Part shown: positions 47,032 through 58,069 of the stretch, piece after piece
Numbering within the stretch: position 1 is the first letter of the stretch
Layout: each line of letters begins with the position of its first letter
NCBI RefSeq assembly: GCF_905171765.1
Contig: NC_053389.1
Span: 780,524,772-780,588,771 of the forward strand
Direction: 5' to 3'
Source: Bufo bufo
Taxonomy: Eukaryota > Chordata > Amphibia > Anura > Bufonidae
Length of the DNA: 64,000 nt
Made by a program: the position numbers and the translations under genes
The notes under the pieces: generated by a model
Databases searched by the model: none
Seen by the model: the letters and a program-made list of their open reading frames with translations, nothing else
Told to the model about the DNA's origin: nothing

Positions 47032-47409
47032 AGACTGCTAGTTAACCGTCCCCGGAAACGCCTTACTAGCCAAAGTTTATGTGTCCGAGGGGGATATCTC
47101 TCGACGAAGGAGCTTCACGCTACAGCCTGATAGAAGATCAGATCAGCCTGGACCTATGCTGTAGAGGTTCATCAAAGGGAGACCCCGACAGCAGAGTGGA
47201 ATGGTCGAGTGATCATGGCCTGGATGGGGGTGGACTGCAAGACTCTGACTCCCGGACAACAGAAGTTTCTGGAAGACACCTTCTGGGAATTTCAAGAGGC
47301 ATGCTTGCGACATGATGAGGACTTCGGGTGTGCTTCCGCCATTGAACACTAAATCCCTACCAGCGATGCTGCTCCGATTAGGGAACATTACCAGCAAATC
47401 CCACCTAAA

Positions 47410-48174
47410 ATGTACCAGGAGGTGAAGGATATGGTAGCCAGCATGTTGGAAAACCGGTTGATACAGGAGAGTCAAAGTCCTTGGGCTTCTCCAGTAGTCT
47501 TGGTGCAGAAGAAAGATGGGAGTCTCCGGTTCTGCGTGGACTATTGGAAACTGAATGCCCAGACCGTCCGGGATGCCTATCCGCTCCCGCGGATTGAGGA
47601 ATCGTTGTCAGCCCTGAGCCGGGCAAAGTTCTTGACTCTTGTCTTGGCCAGTGGGTATTGGCAGGTACCAGTGGCCAAGAAGGACAAAGCGAAGACAGCT
47701 TTCATTCTATATATGGGACTCTACAAGTTCAACCGGATGCCATTCGGTTTCTCCAATGCCCTGTGAACATTCGAGCGGTTAATGGAGCACTGTCTGGGGG
47801 ATCTCAACTTCGAGTCAGTATTTATATACCTGGACGACATAGTAGTGTTTGGGGCCTCCTTTGAAGATCACCTCCAGAAGCTCCGACAGGTCCTAGAATG
47901 GCTACGAGACCATGGGCTCAAGATCAAGCCCAAGAAGTGGCAACTGTTTCAACAGCAGATAGAGTATTTGGGACCAGCCCCCAGCAAGGTGGAGGCCGTC
48001 CAGAAGTGGTCCCAGCTGAGTACACTACGAGAGGTGCGGGCGTTTGTGGGACTGGCCGGCTACTACAGGAGGTTTATACCCAAATTTTCTCATTTGGTGG
48101 GCCCGTTAAATGAGTTATTGAGTGGCACTGCGGGAGGCCCGAAGAATCGCAAAAAAAGCCCTTTGAGGCAGTGA
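47410..48174 (+). pseudogene. Ty3/gypsy reverse transcriptase, in-frame stop
   Basis: Matches the RT core in order: SPWASPVVLVQKKDGSLRFC, LNAQTVRDAYPLPRIEE, the KFLTLVLASGYWQV region, FNRMPFGFSNAL, then the catalytic YLDDIVVF and LKIKPKKWQLFQ, and EVRAFVGLAGYYRRFIPKFS. A TGA at 47764-47766 interrupts the frame just before TFERLMEHCLGDLN; the frame is otherwise the same on both sides. The second Asp pair (DD of YLDD) is present, while the usual LDLxSGYWQ is altered to LVLASGYWQ, so the first catalytic Asp appears lost. Confidence 0.9.
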
Positions 48175-48580
48175 TTCTGGCTTATGCGCAGTTCGACACC
48201 CCATTCCTGCTGTACACTGACGAAAGTCTACATGGTCTGGGGGCCGTGTTATCCCAAGTCCAGGATGGACATGAAAGACTCATTGCCTATGGCAGCCAGT
48301 CTCTGAAGGAGTCAGAGCGCAACCCTGACAGGTGCAAAGGTGACCGTGATGACGGACAACAACCCGTTAGCACATCTGGAAAATGCCAAGCTCGGTGCGC
48401 TTGAACAGAGGTGGTTGGCTTGCCTTTCTAAGTTCCGGTCAGGTAGGGAGAACGGCAATGCCGATGCACTCTCCCGAGTCCCTGTGTCGGACCATATACT
48501 TACAGTCAGAGCTGCAGTACCGGCAACAGATTGTCATCCCCATGTCATTGGGAACCCAGGAAGCCCATGAGAGGGGCGCC
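48171..48580 (+). pseudogene. Ty3/gypsy RNase H fragment with frameshifts
   Basis: FDTPFLLYTDESLHGLGAVL carries the first RNase H Asp (TDES). SQSLKESERN follows, and the VMTDNNPLAHLENAKLGALE phrase is found one frame over, so a frameshift and small deletion lie near 48330. The region ends NADALSRVP, the conserved RNase H/spacer boundary. Confidence 0.85.
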
Positions 48581-49500
48581 CATTTCGGGAGCGACAAAAC
48601 GTTCAAGTGGCTCCAACGGCTGGCATACTATCCAGATCTGGTAGACATGGTGGCCGAGGCCTGTCTTAAGAGTCGGCCCTGCAGGCTAAACAAGAGTACT
48701 GAACAGCGGGCTCCTGTCCAGGCCATCCGGACTTCAGCACCACTAGAGCTTCTTATAATTGATTATGTGCAGATTAAATACTCTACCTCGGAATACTCTA
48801 CCTCGGAGTCGGCCGCCGAAGTGGTCTGCAAACACTTTATACAGGTGTTCGGGTGTCCACGGAGAATACATTCAGATCAGGGGGCATGTTTCCAGGGTAC
48901 TCTAATGAACGAACTGTACCAGCTTTATGGGATCGAATGCTCCTGCACCACCCCGTATCACCCTCAAGGAAACGGGGCATGCAAACGCTTCCACCGCACT
49001 TGCTCCAGATGCTGCGGACTCTAGAGGATAGCCAAAAGGCTCGGTGGCCCGAATATCTACCTGAACTGATGTAGGCCTATAACAACAGGGTACACAGTAC
49101 CACCGGATACTCCCCACATATGCTCATGTTTGGGAGAGCCGGACAGGAGATGGAAGACCTCCACATGGCCGACCCGATGGAACCACCACCGATAAGTACC
49201 ACTGCATGGGTGCAAGACCACCGCCGCCATCTGAGAGTGGTCCACAAGGTTGTGGGAGAGCACCTGAGACAAGTGGTACACCCTAACCCAAGACCAGTGC
49301 AGAGGGGTGGGTATGTCCCGGGTGATCGAGTGATCATCAAAGCCAAACGGCCATCTGGATGGGCGGTGGCGGTGGGAGGCGGTCCCATACACAGTGAAGA
49401 GTAGGGTAGACCCTGCCATCCTGGTCTATGAGGTAGAGCCAATAGGGACTGGGGGACCCTCACGGAACTTACACCGTAACATGTTGAGGGGTTGTAATTT
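48545..49500 (+). pseudogene. Ty3/gypsy integrase, multiple breaks
   Basis: HERGAHFGSDKTFKWLQRLAYYP resembles the HHCC N-terminal zinc region (one His side visible). The catalytic core shows LELLIIDYVQ (first Asp), IHSDQGACFQG (second Asp), and a region TPYHPQGNGACKRFHRT where the conserved Glu (NGxxER) reads Cys, so the DDE triad is damaged. A small internal deletion or duplication occurs near 48780-48815 (repeated TACCTCGGA). The frame shifts again near 49020; YNNRVHSTTGYSPHMLMFGR and the C-terminal VPGDRVIIKAKRP phrase continue in another frame. Confidence 0.88.
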
Positions 49501-50082
49501 TGGTGAACCAGTATGTGTGGAGGAGATGCCTCCTCCTGCTCAGAGTCCAGAGGAAAGTCCCTTGGAGGAGGAGGAGGAATGGTGGGTTGCCCCTGCCCCA
49601 GTAATCACAGAGGCCCCAGTGGTGGCAAGTTTACCACCCAGAAGAAGCGCTGAGCAGTCCGCAGCGCCTCCCCTATCACATGTGCCCGACGTCCCCAGTG
49701 CTTCTGAGCCTTTCACTCTGCGAAGGTCAACCAGAGCCAACGCTGGTGTGCCCCCACAGTGCTATGCACAGGACGAGTTTGTATAGGGAGGGTTGCCGAG
49801 GATGACAAGCTCTAGTGGGGTGGCATGTGAGATTGAGAAACCGTTCTTAACGTTTGAATACTGTTTGTATGGACTAAGTTAACAAGACTGTTATTTTGTT
49901 GTTTGGCCTCAAGAGGCCGCTGTTTCCCCACACAGCTAATATACTGCTGGATTTCAATATTCATGAGAGGTGGGGTTGAGAAGCTGGAGAAGAAAAAGGA
50001 AGTGACGTTCTTGTGGGGAGAAGTAAGAGGAGGTCTCCATTTTGGAAGCACACAGAGAGACAGAGAGGAGTGAATCGATCTA

Positions 50083-51192
50083 CAGGGAGTGCAGAATTAT
50101 TAGGCAAATGAGTATTTTGACCACATCATCCTCTTTATGCATGTTGTCTTACTCCAAGCTGTATAGGCTCGAAAGCCTACTACCAATTAAGCATATTAGG
50201 TGATGTGCATCTTTGTAATGAGAAGGGGTGTGGTCTAATGACATCAACACCCTATATTAGGTGTGCATAATTATTAGGCAACTTCCTTTCCTTTGGCAAA
50301 ATGGGTCAAAAGAAGGACTTGACAGGCTCAGAAAAGTAAAAAATGGTGAGATATCTTGCAGAGGGATGCAGCACTCTTAAAATTGCAAAGCTTCTGAAGC
50401 GTGATCATCGAACAATCAAGCGTTTCATTCAAAATAGTCAACAGGGTTGCAAGAAGCGTGTGGAAAAACCAAGGCGCAAAATAACTGCCTATGAACTGAG
50501 AAAAGTCAAGCGTGCAGCTGCCAAGATGCCACTTGCCACCAGTTTGGCCATATTTCAGAGCTGCAACATCACTGGAGTGCCCAAAAGCACAAGGTGTGCA
50601 ATACTCAGAGACATGGCCAAGGTAAGAAAGGCTGAAAGACGACCACCACTGAACAAGACACACAAGCTGAAACGTCAAGACTGGGCCAAGAAATATCTCA
50701 AGACTGATTTTTCTAAGGTTTTATGGACTGATGAAATGAGAGTGAGTCTTGATGGGCCAGATGGATGGGCCCGTGGCTGGATTGGTAAAGGGCAGAGAGC
50801 TCCAGTCCGACTCAGACGCCAGCAAGGTGGAGGTGGAGTACTGGTTTGGGCTGGTTTCATCAAAGATGAGCTTGTGGGGCCTTTTCGGGTTGAGGATGTA
50901 TATTTGTGAATGTTGAGATGTTATATTGGTTTCACTGGTAAAAATAAATAATTGAAATGGGTATATATTTGTTTTTTGTTAAGTTGCCTAATAATTATGC
51001 ACAGTAATAGTCACCTGCACACACAGATATCCCCCTAAAATAGCTAAAACTAAAAACAAACTAAAAACTACTTCCAAAAATATTCAGCTTTGATATTAAT
51101 GAGTTTTTTGGGTTCATTGAGAACATTGTTGTTGTTCAATAATAAAATTAATCCTCAAAAATACAACTTGCCTAATAATTCTGCACTCCCTG
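50083..51192 (+). mobile_element. Tc1/mariner element with IR/DR ends
   Basis: TA target at 50081-50082 and 51193-51194. Ends CAGGGAGTGCAGAATTATTA and its reverse complement. Inner copies of the terminal motif GTGCATAATTATTAGGCAA at 50263-50281 and its reverse complement at 50984-51002 mirror the outer copies at 50089-50107 and 51168-51186, an IR/DR arrangement as in Sleeping Beauty-type Tc1 elements. 1110 bp, shorter than a full-length Tc1 element of about 1.5-1.7 kb. Confidence 0.92.
50301..50909 (+). pseudogene. Tc1-like transposase, truncated with an in-frame stop
   Basis: From ATG (MGQKKDLTGSEK) there is a TAA at 50337-50339, then an open frame of 188 codons in the same frame. A helix-turn-helix region (STLKIAKLLKRDHRTIKRFI) and a second paired-like domain (ITAYELRKVKRAAAKMP) bind the IR/DR motifs in this family. 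The first catalytic Asp is visible (VLWTDEMRVSLDG), and GGGGVLVWAGF is the conserved region before the second. The frame ends after about 200 residues, so the second Asp and third acidic residue are missing; an internal deletion is likely. Confidence 0.88.
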
Positions 51193-52369
51193 TACATCCA
51201 AGTGGTAGAGCCCTCTTTTGCTACTGGAACTGCAGTCAAGGGAGGACGTTCTTGTCCAGGATCCTGTACTGAAGGAGGATTTCTGCTGCAGATATCACTG
51301 GTGGAACTGAGGAGCGAAGCAGCGATGCCACTGTGCCGCACGTGTGTGGAAAGGACATTGTTGAGTTCGCAGTCATCAGCGGAGACAAAGCAGACCCGGG
51401 TCGGTAAGAGAGACCATGCACACAGCTTGTTCTAGCTTGTTGGCGCCTGGAAGATTAAAGACTGTGCTTGAGCCTGTAGCTAGTTAGTTAGTTATGGTTA
51501 CTGTGTAAGGCTTGCCGCCAGGATTGTGGGCTATTCGCCATAAGGATTTACTAATTATAAGTCATTGTCCTCACCGGAGATCACAAACCAACTTCACCGT
51601 AAATTTCATCTGGTTCAGTGTTCATCGGGAGTAATACCGGCACGTGCCACAGAACCAGTTGTGGGGAAGGGTTAAAGAATTAATACATAGTTCAGTAGGA
51701 TTGTAAGCTTTTATGCTGCACCGCGGGCTAACCCATACCTCGTATCCCACACAATTATTCCAGCCTTTAGGGTAATAACAGATACGGCGAGGCAGTGGTA
51801 TTTGTGCCGGCCATAGGCAAAATTATACTAATTGTGTTCACTGGCAAACATCAGGGGGCGCCGTGCTGTGCAGCACAAGGGTCTCGGCCCCGGACGAGTG
51901 TATTTAAATTTACTTTCTGCTCTTTGCATATGGGGTTATGTTTGATATCACTCTTTAGTAAAGTAAAGTTTGTTTTGCAAGAGCTGGTGTCAGAGTTGCT
52001 TTCTTTGTTCGTAACTTCACTGTATCCTGGGGAGCCCACCCCGCTACATGGCTTACACCTGTACCACCTAGATCAAGACGTACCACTCTAGGAGCTTCAG
52101 GCTATGTTCACATGGATAAAAATCCACAGCAGATTCTTTTGTTGCATTCATCTGCTCATGGTCGTGTTTGTAACATAGTAACATAATATATAGTGCCGAA
52201 AAAAGACATTTGTCCATCCTGTTCGGCCTGTTATCCTGCAAGTTGATCCAGAGGAAGGCAAAAAAAAAAACGGTGAGGTAGAAGCCAATTTTCCCACTTA
52301 ACGAGAAAAAAATTCCTTCCCGACTCCAATCAGGCAATCAGAATAACTACCTGGATCAACGACCCATCT

Positions 52370-53019
52370 CTAGTAGCTGTAGCCCGTAATATTATTACAC
52401 TCCAGAAATACATCCAGGCCCCTCTTGAACTCTTTTAGTGAACTCACCATCACCACCTCCTCAGGCAGAGAGTTCCATAGTCTCACTGCTCTTACCGTAA
52501 AGAATCCTCTTCTATGTTTGTGTACAAACCTTCTTTCCTCCAGACGCAGAGGATGCCCCCTTGTCACAGTCACAGATAAATAGATGATGGTAGAGATCTC
52601 TGTACTGACCCCTGATATATTTATACATAGTAATTAGATCTCCCCTCAGTCGTCTTTTTTCTAAAGTGAATAACCCTAATTTTGATAATCTTTCAGGGTA
52701 CTATAGTCCCACCAATCCAGTTATTACTTTCGTTTCTTCTCTGTATACTCTCCAGTTCTGCTATGTCTGCCTTGTTCACAAGAGCCCAGAACTGTACACC
52801 GTACTCCATGTGTGGTCTGACTAATGATTTGTAAAGTGGTAGGACTATGTTCTCATCACGGGCATCTATGCCCGTTTTGATGCAACCCATTATCTTATTG
52901 GCCTTGGCAGCAGCTGCCTGACACTGGTTTCTACAGCTTAGTTTGCTGTTCACTAAAATTCCTAGGTCCTTTTCCATGTCAGTGTTACCCAGTGTTTTAC
53001 CATTTAGTATGTGACCCAA
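52370..53019 (-). pseudogene. CR1-type reverse transcriptase C-terminal region
   Basis: KDLGILVNSKLSCRNQCQAA, ANKIMGCIKTGIDARDENIV, PLYKSLVRPHMEYGVQFWAL match the post-RT conserved region. A frameshift follows, then VTRGHPLRLEERRF, TVRAVRLWNSLPEEVVMVSS and LKEFKRGLDVFL, the usual end of CR1/Rex ORF2. The 3' UTR continues to about 52170. Confidence 0.85.
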
Positions 53020-53651
53020 TCTGAGTGTGTACCATTAATAAACACCCTCTGTTTTCTATCACTGAGCCAGTTACTTACCCACATACAGACATTTTCCCCC
53101 AGTCCAAGCATTCTCATTTTATATGCTAACCTTCTATGCGGTACAGTGTCAAATGCTTTGGAGAAGTCCAGATATACGACATCCATTGATTCGCCTCTGT
53201 CAAGTCTAGAACTTACCTCCTCATAGAAACTGATTAAATTAGTTTGACATGACCGATCCTCCATGAAGCCATGCTGATATGGCGTTATTTGCTTATTTTC
53301 ATTGAGGTACTCCAAGATAGCACCTCTTAGAAAACCTTCAAACAGTTTACCCACGACAGATGTTAAACTCATAGGCCTATAGTTTCCGGGCTTTGTTTTT
53401 GGACCCTTTTTGATTATTGGCACCACATTTGCTATACGCCAATCCTGGGGAACACTCCCTGTCAGTATAGAGTCCTTAAATATCAGAAATAAGGGTCTGA
53501 CTATGACATTACTTAATTCTGTTAGGATACTGGGGTGTATGCCATCTGGTCCTGGCAATTTGTCTATTTTAATCTTTTTAAGACGCTGCTGTACTTCTTC
53601 CTGGGTCAGACAGGACACTTTTAATGGGGAATTTACTTTTACATTCTGCAT
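53004..53651 (-). pseudogene. CR1-type reverse transcriptase, N-terminal half
   Basis: KIDKLPGPDGIHPSILTELS, VPIIKKGPKTKPGNYRPMSL, QHGFMEDRSCQTNLISF and VVYLDFSKAFDTVPHRRL (catalytic motif A Asp) are all in order and open for 215 codons. Directly after FINGTHSDW the frame jumps to sequence normally found ~120-150 residues further on (HILNGKTLG), so the segment including the YADD catalytic box has been deleted. Confidence 0.88.
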
Positions 53652-54484
53652 TTAATCTGACAGTTTATTTTCTTCAGTGAATACAGTGGAGAAAAAAATA
53701 TTTAATGGCTTTGCTTTCTCCTTATCGCTCTCTGCAACCTCCCCCCTCATTACTCTGTAGAGGGCCGACACCTTCAGATTTATTCCTTTTACCATTTATA
53801 TAATTGAAGAACATTTTAGGGTTAGTTTTGTCCTCTTTGGCAATTAATCTCTAAGTCTCTAGTTTGGCTGCTTTTATTTGTTTTTTACATATTCAGTTTT
53901 TTACCTTATAGTTTTTTAGTGCTTCCTCGCAACCCTCCTGTTTTAGTGATTTAAATGCTTTCTTTTTGTCATTTATTGCTTTCTTTACAGTTCTATTTAT
54001 CCACATTGTTTTTTTCTTGTTCCTTAACCTTTTATTCCCATAAGGTATGTACCTCTCACAATTAGGATGCTTTTAAAAATATCCCATTTTGTGGCTGTAT
54101 TTTTATTTTTGAGGACTTTGTCCCAGCTAGTTATGCCTATGACCTCTCTTAGTTGGCTAAATTTTGCTTTTTTGAAGTTTTGTATTTTTGTTCCTCCCTG
54201 AAGAAACACTTTTGAATGATATTCGGAAGGTTATTACTTTATGGTCACTATTTCCCAGGAGTCCCCCAACCTGCACATCTGTTGTTCTGTCAGGTCTATT
54301 GGTTAATACTAAGTGGCCGTCCCTCTAGTCGGGTCCTGAAAATTGTCTTTGGTTATTGCCAAGAACCTGTTTCCTTTATGAGATATACAAGCTTCAGTTT
54401 CCCATTCTATATCTGGGTAGTTGAAGTCCCCCATAATAACCCCCTCCCCTCCACATTATTTTAAACTGTAATCCTTTAACTTAA

Positions 54485-54935
54485 TTTGCTCATAGTGATG
54501 AATGATAGTGATCTAGTCTAGTCTTACTCAGTCAGAGTCTCCACTCTCTACTCTCTCTAGTCTCAGTCACTCAGCTAGTCAGCTCCAGCCTCCAGGCAGT
54601 GCGGGCGGTGCTCACTCACTGACGTCACGAGCCTGTGTCGCCTAGTGGGAGGAGCAGGCGCCTGACGTCAGTGAGCGAGCGCCGCCCGCACTGCCTGCTG
54701 TTACCGGAGGCGGAGCTGCAGTAGTAAATGGAATCACCGAGATGAGCGGCTGGCTGCAGAATCCTCCTCGAATGATTTTTCAAGTTAAGTTAAGTCTGCA
54801 TTCTGCAGGCACATTAGGATATAAGCGGCGGGGCCAGTGTAGCGCTGGAGAGTCAATGCGCCGGCCGGCCCTGCCAGTGCACTGCCAGCAATACATTCGG
54901 GGCACTGGTAAAACCTAACGACGCCCCTGTTTTTT
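54485..54935. mobile_element. GC-rich insertion in the LINE (class uncertain)
   Basis: Not LINE-like; contains a CpG-rich inverted repeat (GCAGTGCGGGCGGTGCTCAC / GTGAGCGAGCGCCGCCCGCA) near 54595-54700 and ends AACGACGCCCCTG, reminiscent of a hAT terminus. No TSD was found. Confidence 0.4.
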
Positions 54936-55049
54936 TCCCTACACCTTTTCTTCTGAACTGTTCTAGTCCCTCCTTCCATTCCTCCCCCAGTCCCACTACC
55001 TTACCCCCGGTCTCTATCTGCACTATCTTCCCATCCTAAAATGTAATTT

Positions 55050-55897
55050 CCCTCCCCTCCAGTCCCAAGTTTAAACACTCCTCCAACTTTCTAGCCATCT
55101 TTCCCCCAACACAGCTGCCCCTTCCCCATTGAGGTGCAGCCCGTCCCTACGATAGATCCTGTAGCCGATAGAGAAGTCGGCCCAGTTCTCCAGGAACCCA
55201 AACACCTCCTTCCTACACCAATTCTTGAGCCACTTGTTAACTGCCCTAATCTCCCGTGGCCTTTCTTGTGTGGCTCTTGGTACTGGTAGTATTTTGGGAA
55301 AAAACTACCTTTGAGGTCATTTCCCTAAGCTTTTTACCTAAATCCCTAAAATAATTTTTAAGGACTCTCCACCTACCCCTAACTTTGTCATTGGTTCCGA
55401 TATGGACCATGACCGCTGGATCTTCTCGAGCCCCTCCCAGTAATCTGTCAACCCGATCCGCGATGTGTTGAACTCGAGCGCCAGGAAGACAACACACTGT
55501 TCGACGATTCCGGTCTTTGTGACAGATCGCCATATCTGTACCCCTAATAATTGAGTCTCCCACTACCAGCACCTGTCTGGCCTGCCCTGCTCTCCTGCTT
55601 ACTGTAGCTGACATTCCCCTGACTGGCAGAGGAAGTGTCTGGCTGCAGCAGTGCTGTCCCTGGACTGGCATCCCCCTCATCTGCCAAACGTGCAAACTTG
55701 TTGGGATGTGACAGATCAGGGCTAGCCTCCCTTGCACTCTTCCTTCTAACCCGCTTTCTTACTGTTACCCAGCTAGCTACCTCACTTTCCTCAGCCTCGT
55801 CGCTTTCACCCTCCCCCTCAACTACCCCATAGAGTGCTTGCTCAGTGAGCAGCATACTCTTTTCCAAATTGTCAACGCTTCTCAGTGTTTTCTGCAA
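55050..55897 (-). pseudogene. CR1-type ORF1 fragment with SGNH/GDSL esterase-like domain
   Basis: Two overlapping frames carry one damaged protein. One reads a charged N-terminal part (VVEGEGESDEAEESEVASWV); the second carries VLVVGDSIIRGTD (GDS block I) and VMVHIGTNDK (G-x-N-D block III), the oxyanion and Ser signature of SGNH hydrolases. The C-terminal part continues after a frameshift with WLKNWCRKEVFGFLENWADF and RDGLHLNGEGAAVL, which holds the Asp/His (DGLHLN) block V. All catalytic blocks are recognisable. CR1-clade ORF1p commonly carries this domain. Confidence 0.8.
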
Positions 55898-56279
55898 CTT
55901 TTTTCAAAAAGGCCTGAGAATTAGAATGTTACTCCTTTCAAGCGTATTTCAGCTTAATTCCCCATTAAAGTCTATGTGAAGGGCTAAAAGCGGTATTTTG
56001 CACAATATTGTTGGCATTTTCAGCCTGCTAATCTGCCACAGGTTTTGCTCACACAGATTTTACCCATGTGGACACAGCTTCAAGCTTTCTGACATGACCT
56101 CTGAAGTACAGACCCCTGAAGGTCATTGAGCTTTCGATGTTCGTTGTAAAAAGCTTTAATTGACTTCAGTACAGGTAACGAGTTCAGTGCCTGAGGGGCT
56201 CGCGAGCTTCTGACTTACCCGGGTGCACCGTGGCTAAGGCCTCATCCACACAATTGCATTTTTGGTCCGCATCTGATAT

Positions 56280-57005
56280 ACATTTTTTGATGAAGAGCAT
56301 ATATAGCGCATGACTACCAGAGGACACATACAGCATATACAGTAGATGACTACCAGAAGGTATATGTAGCACATATAGAGCATGTTGACCAGAAGGTATT
56401 GTAACAATGTCTTTGGTAAAGTACTGGAGGGGGTTTATATCTCGCTCAGATTGTTCATACGGATGAGATAAAAAGAATCCAGAAGGCTGCATGGTTTGCT
56501 GGAGCTGGTTTATTCAGACTTTTCTTCAGATTTTTTTAAAATGGTGGGTAGGATTGGTAGAGGGGCCTACCATTCCACCCCACTCCAGTACAGCTATTCC
56601 CCCTAGTTTGAGGTATTTTCAGGTGCAGTCACTGGAATAATTACTGGGAAATAGAGGCCTCAGACTGTCAGTCTGGGTCACAGCCTTGAAGCTGGTAGAC
56701 CTGTCTCCTCTGAAAGCCTGATCTCTCTGTGACTTGTACCTGGCTTAGGTAAATATAGTGCTTTGGATTCACCCGAGTGATTGGGTTGTCCTATATTCTG
56801 CTGGATGCTAAATAAACTGAAGTGGGCTTTTTAAACTGCCGCGTCAAGTGAAGTCTGTCCCCACCAGCCCTGTTCACGCAAGAATATCCATACACTATAT
56901 ACAGTACACGACTACCAGAGGGCATATACAGCACGTGACAACTAAAGGGTATATACATCATATACAGCACATGACGACCAGAGGGCATATAAAGCATATG
57001 TGTAA
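56280..57005. repeat. Degenerate GACTACCAGAGGGCATATACAGCA tandem repeat, interrupted
   Basis: Phrases ATGACTACCAGAGG, CATATACAGCACATGAC and AGCATATACAG recur at 56280-56400 and 56890-57005. The middle is the LTR-like insert. Confidence 0.65.
56401..56888 (+). mobile_element. Probable solo LTR
   Basis: Begins TGTAACAATGTC and ends near AAGAATATCCA. AATAAA at about 56810, followed by a TTTTTAAACTGCCG stretch, is LTR-like. It sits inside a tandem repeat, so the exact TSD is ambiguous. Confidence 0.45.
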
Positions 57006-57009
57006 TGCC

Positions 57010-57675
57010 CTGGAGTAGGGATTCTTTGAAGCCTGGACATTTGCCCCTGTTTCCTCCATGCAAAGTCATCAACTCCTCACTTTAAAGGGTTAACTTTCAC
57101 TGACTTATACTGTGTAATACTGTGTAACTGCATTTTATATGTATGTTGTCATATACTGTATATCCTGCTTATTTGCACTGCATTTGCGTGGCACTGTGGA
57201 AAATATTAATTAATACTGAGAGGCTTTTGGGACTTTCTAGCTAATAATGAGAAATGTGTAATTTTCCATAGCTACAAGGTCAAAGAAGAGCATGTTTTGG
57301 AAGGAAAAAGACAGACTTGTTTACCACCAAAACCAGACAGACTGACCTTTTGCCTCTGCTGTGCCCCTCACACAGTATAACGCCTCTGCATAACCACAGA
57401 CCAGAAATGATCTGGCATCTTCCAGACTTCTGATGTAGAACATTTCATTTTTCAACACATTTTCTCATTAACCTATCACTTAAAGGGGTTATCCCATGAT
57501 TAATGCAAAACATTAACATCAGACATCATATAGTACATGATAACCTATTTCTAACAAAGCTACTGTAGAACCAGCCCTGTACCTCACATGGATCCAGAGA
57601 TCTCCACATGGAGGCAAATGACACCTCTCCGCCTCAACCTTATGTGATTAAACTAAATAACAACTCTGACAACTT
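57010..57675. other. No gene recognised
   Basis: AT-rich; a MITE-like end AAAGGGGTTATCCCATGATT begins near 57482 without a recognised partner. Confidence 0.45.
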
Positions 57676-57711
57676 TTAACCCCTTAAGAACTCAGCCCTA
57701 TTTCACCTTAA

Positions 57712-58069
57712 AGGGAACCTGTCACCGGGATTTTGTGTATAGAGCTGAGAACATGGGTTGCTAGATCGCCGCTAGCACATCTGCAATACCCAGTCCCCAT
57801 AGCTCTATGTGCTTTTATTGTGTAAAAAAAACGATTTTATACATATGCAAATTAACATAAAAGAGTCATATCTTACTTGTGTGACCAGAGAAGAGTCATA
57901 TTTTCAAGCTCTGACTCATCTCAGGTTAATTTGCATATGTATCAAATCGGTTTTTATACACAATAAAAGCACACAGAGCTATGGGGACTGGGTATTACAG
58001 ATGTGCTAGTAGCGATCTAGCAACCCATGTCCTCAGCTCTATACACAAAATCCAGGTGACAGGTTCCCT
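57712..58069. mobile_element. TTAA-flanked foldback MITE, copy 2 of 22708-23052
   Basis: TTAA at 57708-57711 and 58070-58073. Ends AGGGAACCTGTCACCGGGAT and its reverse complement. Shares GAGCTGAG.ACATGGGTTGCT and ACCCAGTCCCCATAGCTCT with the intron 1 copy. Confidence 0.88.

Larger units (their letters stand above)
46284..52048 (+). mobile_element. 5'-truncated Ty3/gypsy LTR retrotransposon with 3' LTR
   Basis: Degenerate pol in the order protease, reverse transcriptase, RNase H, integrase, which is the Ty3/gypsy order (integrase last). The 3' LTR follows and holds a Tc1 element. No 5' LTR and no recognisable gag are present in the window. Reading frames are broken several times, so the copy is dead. 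Confidence 0.85.
49826..52048 (+). mobile_element. 3' LTR of the Ty3/gypsy element (contains a Tc1 insertion)
   Basis: Starts TGTGAGATTGAG after a purine-rich tract (AGTGGGGTGGCA, 49814-49825) and ends CCCCGCTACA, giving TG...CA termini. Excluding the Tc1 insertion it is about 1.1 kb. A possible poly(A) signal (AGTAAA) lies near 51956-51968. Limits are inferred because no partner LTR is present. Confidence 0.55.
52170..55905 (-). mobile_element. Decayed CR1-type LINE retrotransposon
   Basis: On the minus strand: ORF1 with an esterase-like domain (55905-~55050), remnants of the endonuclease C-terminus (LLGNSDHKVITFRI near 54240), spacer, reverse transcriptase (53651-53004), a deletion, and the C-terminal domain (LWNSLPEEVV near 52460). 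Multiple stops and frameshifts. The order and domain sequences fit the CR1/L2/Rex group; CR1 is preferred because of the ORF1 esterase. Confidence 0.82.
52102..56090. mobile_element. MITE interrupted by the CR1-type LINE
   Basis: Left end GCTTCAGGCTATGTTCACAT and, in reverse complement, right end GCTTGAAGCTGTGTCCACAT. The two halves (52102-~52170 and ~55920-56090) are separated by the LINE. Confidence 0.65.
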
